DNA from: Marivibrio halodurans
GTDB lineage: Bacteria > Pseudomonadota > Alphaproteobacteria > UBA8366 > Aestuariispiraceae
Length of the DNA stretch: 64,000 nt
Assembly (NCBI RefSeq): GCF_017963645.1
Contig: NZ_JAGMWN010000004.1
Location: 1 to 64,000, forward strand
Direction: 5' to 3'
The position numbers and the translations under genes were made by a program. The notes below the pieces were generated by a model, which saw only the letters and a list, made by a program, of their open reading frames with translations, was not told the DNA's origin and did not search any database. Shown piece by piece: positions 63,911-64,000 of the stretch (position 1 is the first letter of the stretch; every line of letters begins with the position of its first letter).

Positions 63911-64000
63911 CTAGACCCGGAAGCCGCCATCGGCCTGCTGCTGCTTTTCCATCAGGCGTTCGATCTGCGCCTTGCCCGGCAGATAGGGCCTGGGCCATGC
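63911..64000 (-). CDS. C-terminus of a flavin oxidoreductase-like protein (5' end outside window)
   Basis: Only the last 29 residues and TAG stop are present, with WPRPYLPGKAQIERLMEKQQ near the edge. This resembles the end of the bifunctional salicylyl-CoA 5-hydroxylase / 2-aminobenzoyl-CoA monooxygenase-reductase family, which heads such operons. The identification rests on very little sequence. Confidence 0.45.
   Translation of the reverse strand, partial: AWPRPYLPGKAQIERLMEKQQQADGGFRV

Overview
The window is GC-rich chromosomal DNA of an alphaproteobacterium, most likely of the Rhodospirillales type. The evidence is a circularly permuted two-piece tmRNA gene, an alpha-type SspB adaptor, DUF1192 and DUF6134 proteins, a bacterial betaine-homocysteine methyltransferase and the order tRNA-Tyr / tRNA-Gly / tuf. 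I see no phage genes, transposase genes or CRISPR array. The only mobile-looking DNA is a pair of 180-bp palindromic elements. The genus cannot be fixed from this sequence alone.

Layout. 0-3.3 kb: the 5' half of tuf with two tRNA genes and a good shared promoter, rlmB, tRNA-Thr and two tiny membrane proteins. 3.3-12.5 kb: envelope and signalling genes (YdcF-like, Sel1-repeat, orphan FliN), a sulfur-flavoured run (TusA-like, TauE/SafE exporter, TIGR02186 protein, orphan DmsC-like subunit), a CHASE-domain histidine kinase and glycerate 2-kinase. 12.5-17.3 kb: HIT and PAS proteins, then the Lhr-like helicase and PdeM nuclease of the ligase-associated DNA-damage cassette. 17.5-28 kb: a photo-oxidative stress block with a CPD photolyase, amine-oxidase-like flavoprotein, DUF1365, Cfa-like methyltransferase, transporter and DUF3833, facing a second strand carrying an FeS-BCP photolyase, SDR, NTF2-like and DUF6134 genes. 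28-42.8 kb: PhoX-type phosphatase, a DmdA/GcvT-like protein, an HD-GYP protein, a FecR-domain protein paired with a Slam-like outer-membrane barrel, a metallo-hydrolase, motA/motB, an RNA methyltransferase and a MATE pump.

42.8-51.3 kb: the split ssrA gene sits next to sspB, so the degradation tag and its ClpXP adaptor are neighbours. Then come an acyl-CoA synthetase, quinone oxidoreductase, CurA-like reductase, 3-hydroxybutyrate dehydrogenase, a candidate terminated small RNA, azlCD and a divergent CGNR regulator whose probable operator lies between them. The two 180-bp elements abut the stop codons of the synthetase and azlD. 51.5-57.6 kb: two MetY-like sulfhydrylases and a betaine-homocysteine methyltransferase, an organosulfur/methionine region. 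57.9-64 kb: a tightly overlapping minus-strand operon (flavoprotein end, SDR, MarR, enoyl-CoA hydratase, acyl-CoA dehydrogenase, aryl-CoA ligase, thioesterase, RidA) that best fits aerobic degradation of 2-aminobenzoate as its CoA ester.

The strongest leads are the FecR/Slam-like pair (possible secretion system and substrate), the paired 180-bp elements, the candidate small RNA at 49.3 kb, a 20-bp perfect palindrome in a MerR-like promoter at 57.75 kb with no gene behind it, and the RidA-containing aryl-CoA operon. All family assignments are by eye from motifs; no database search was run.
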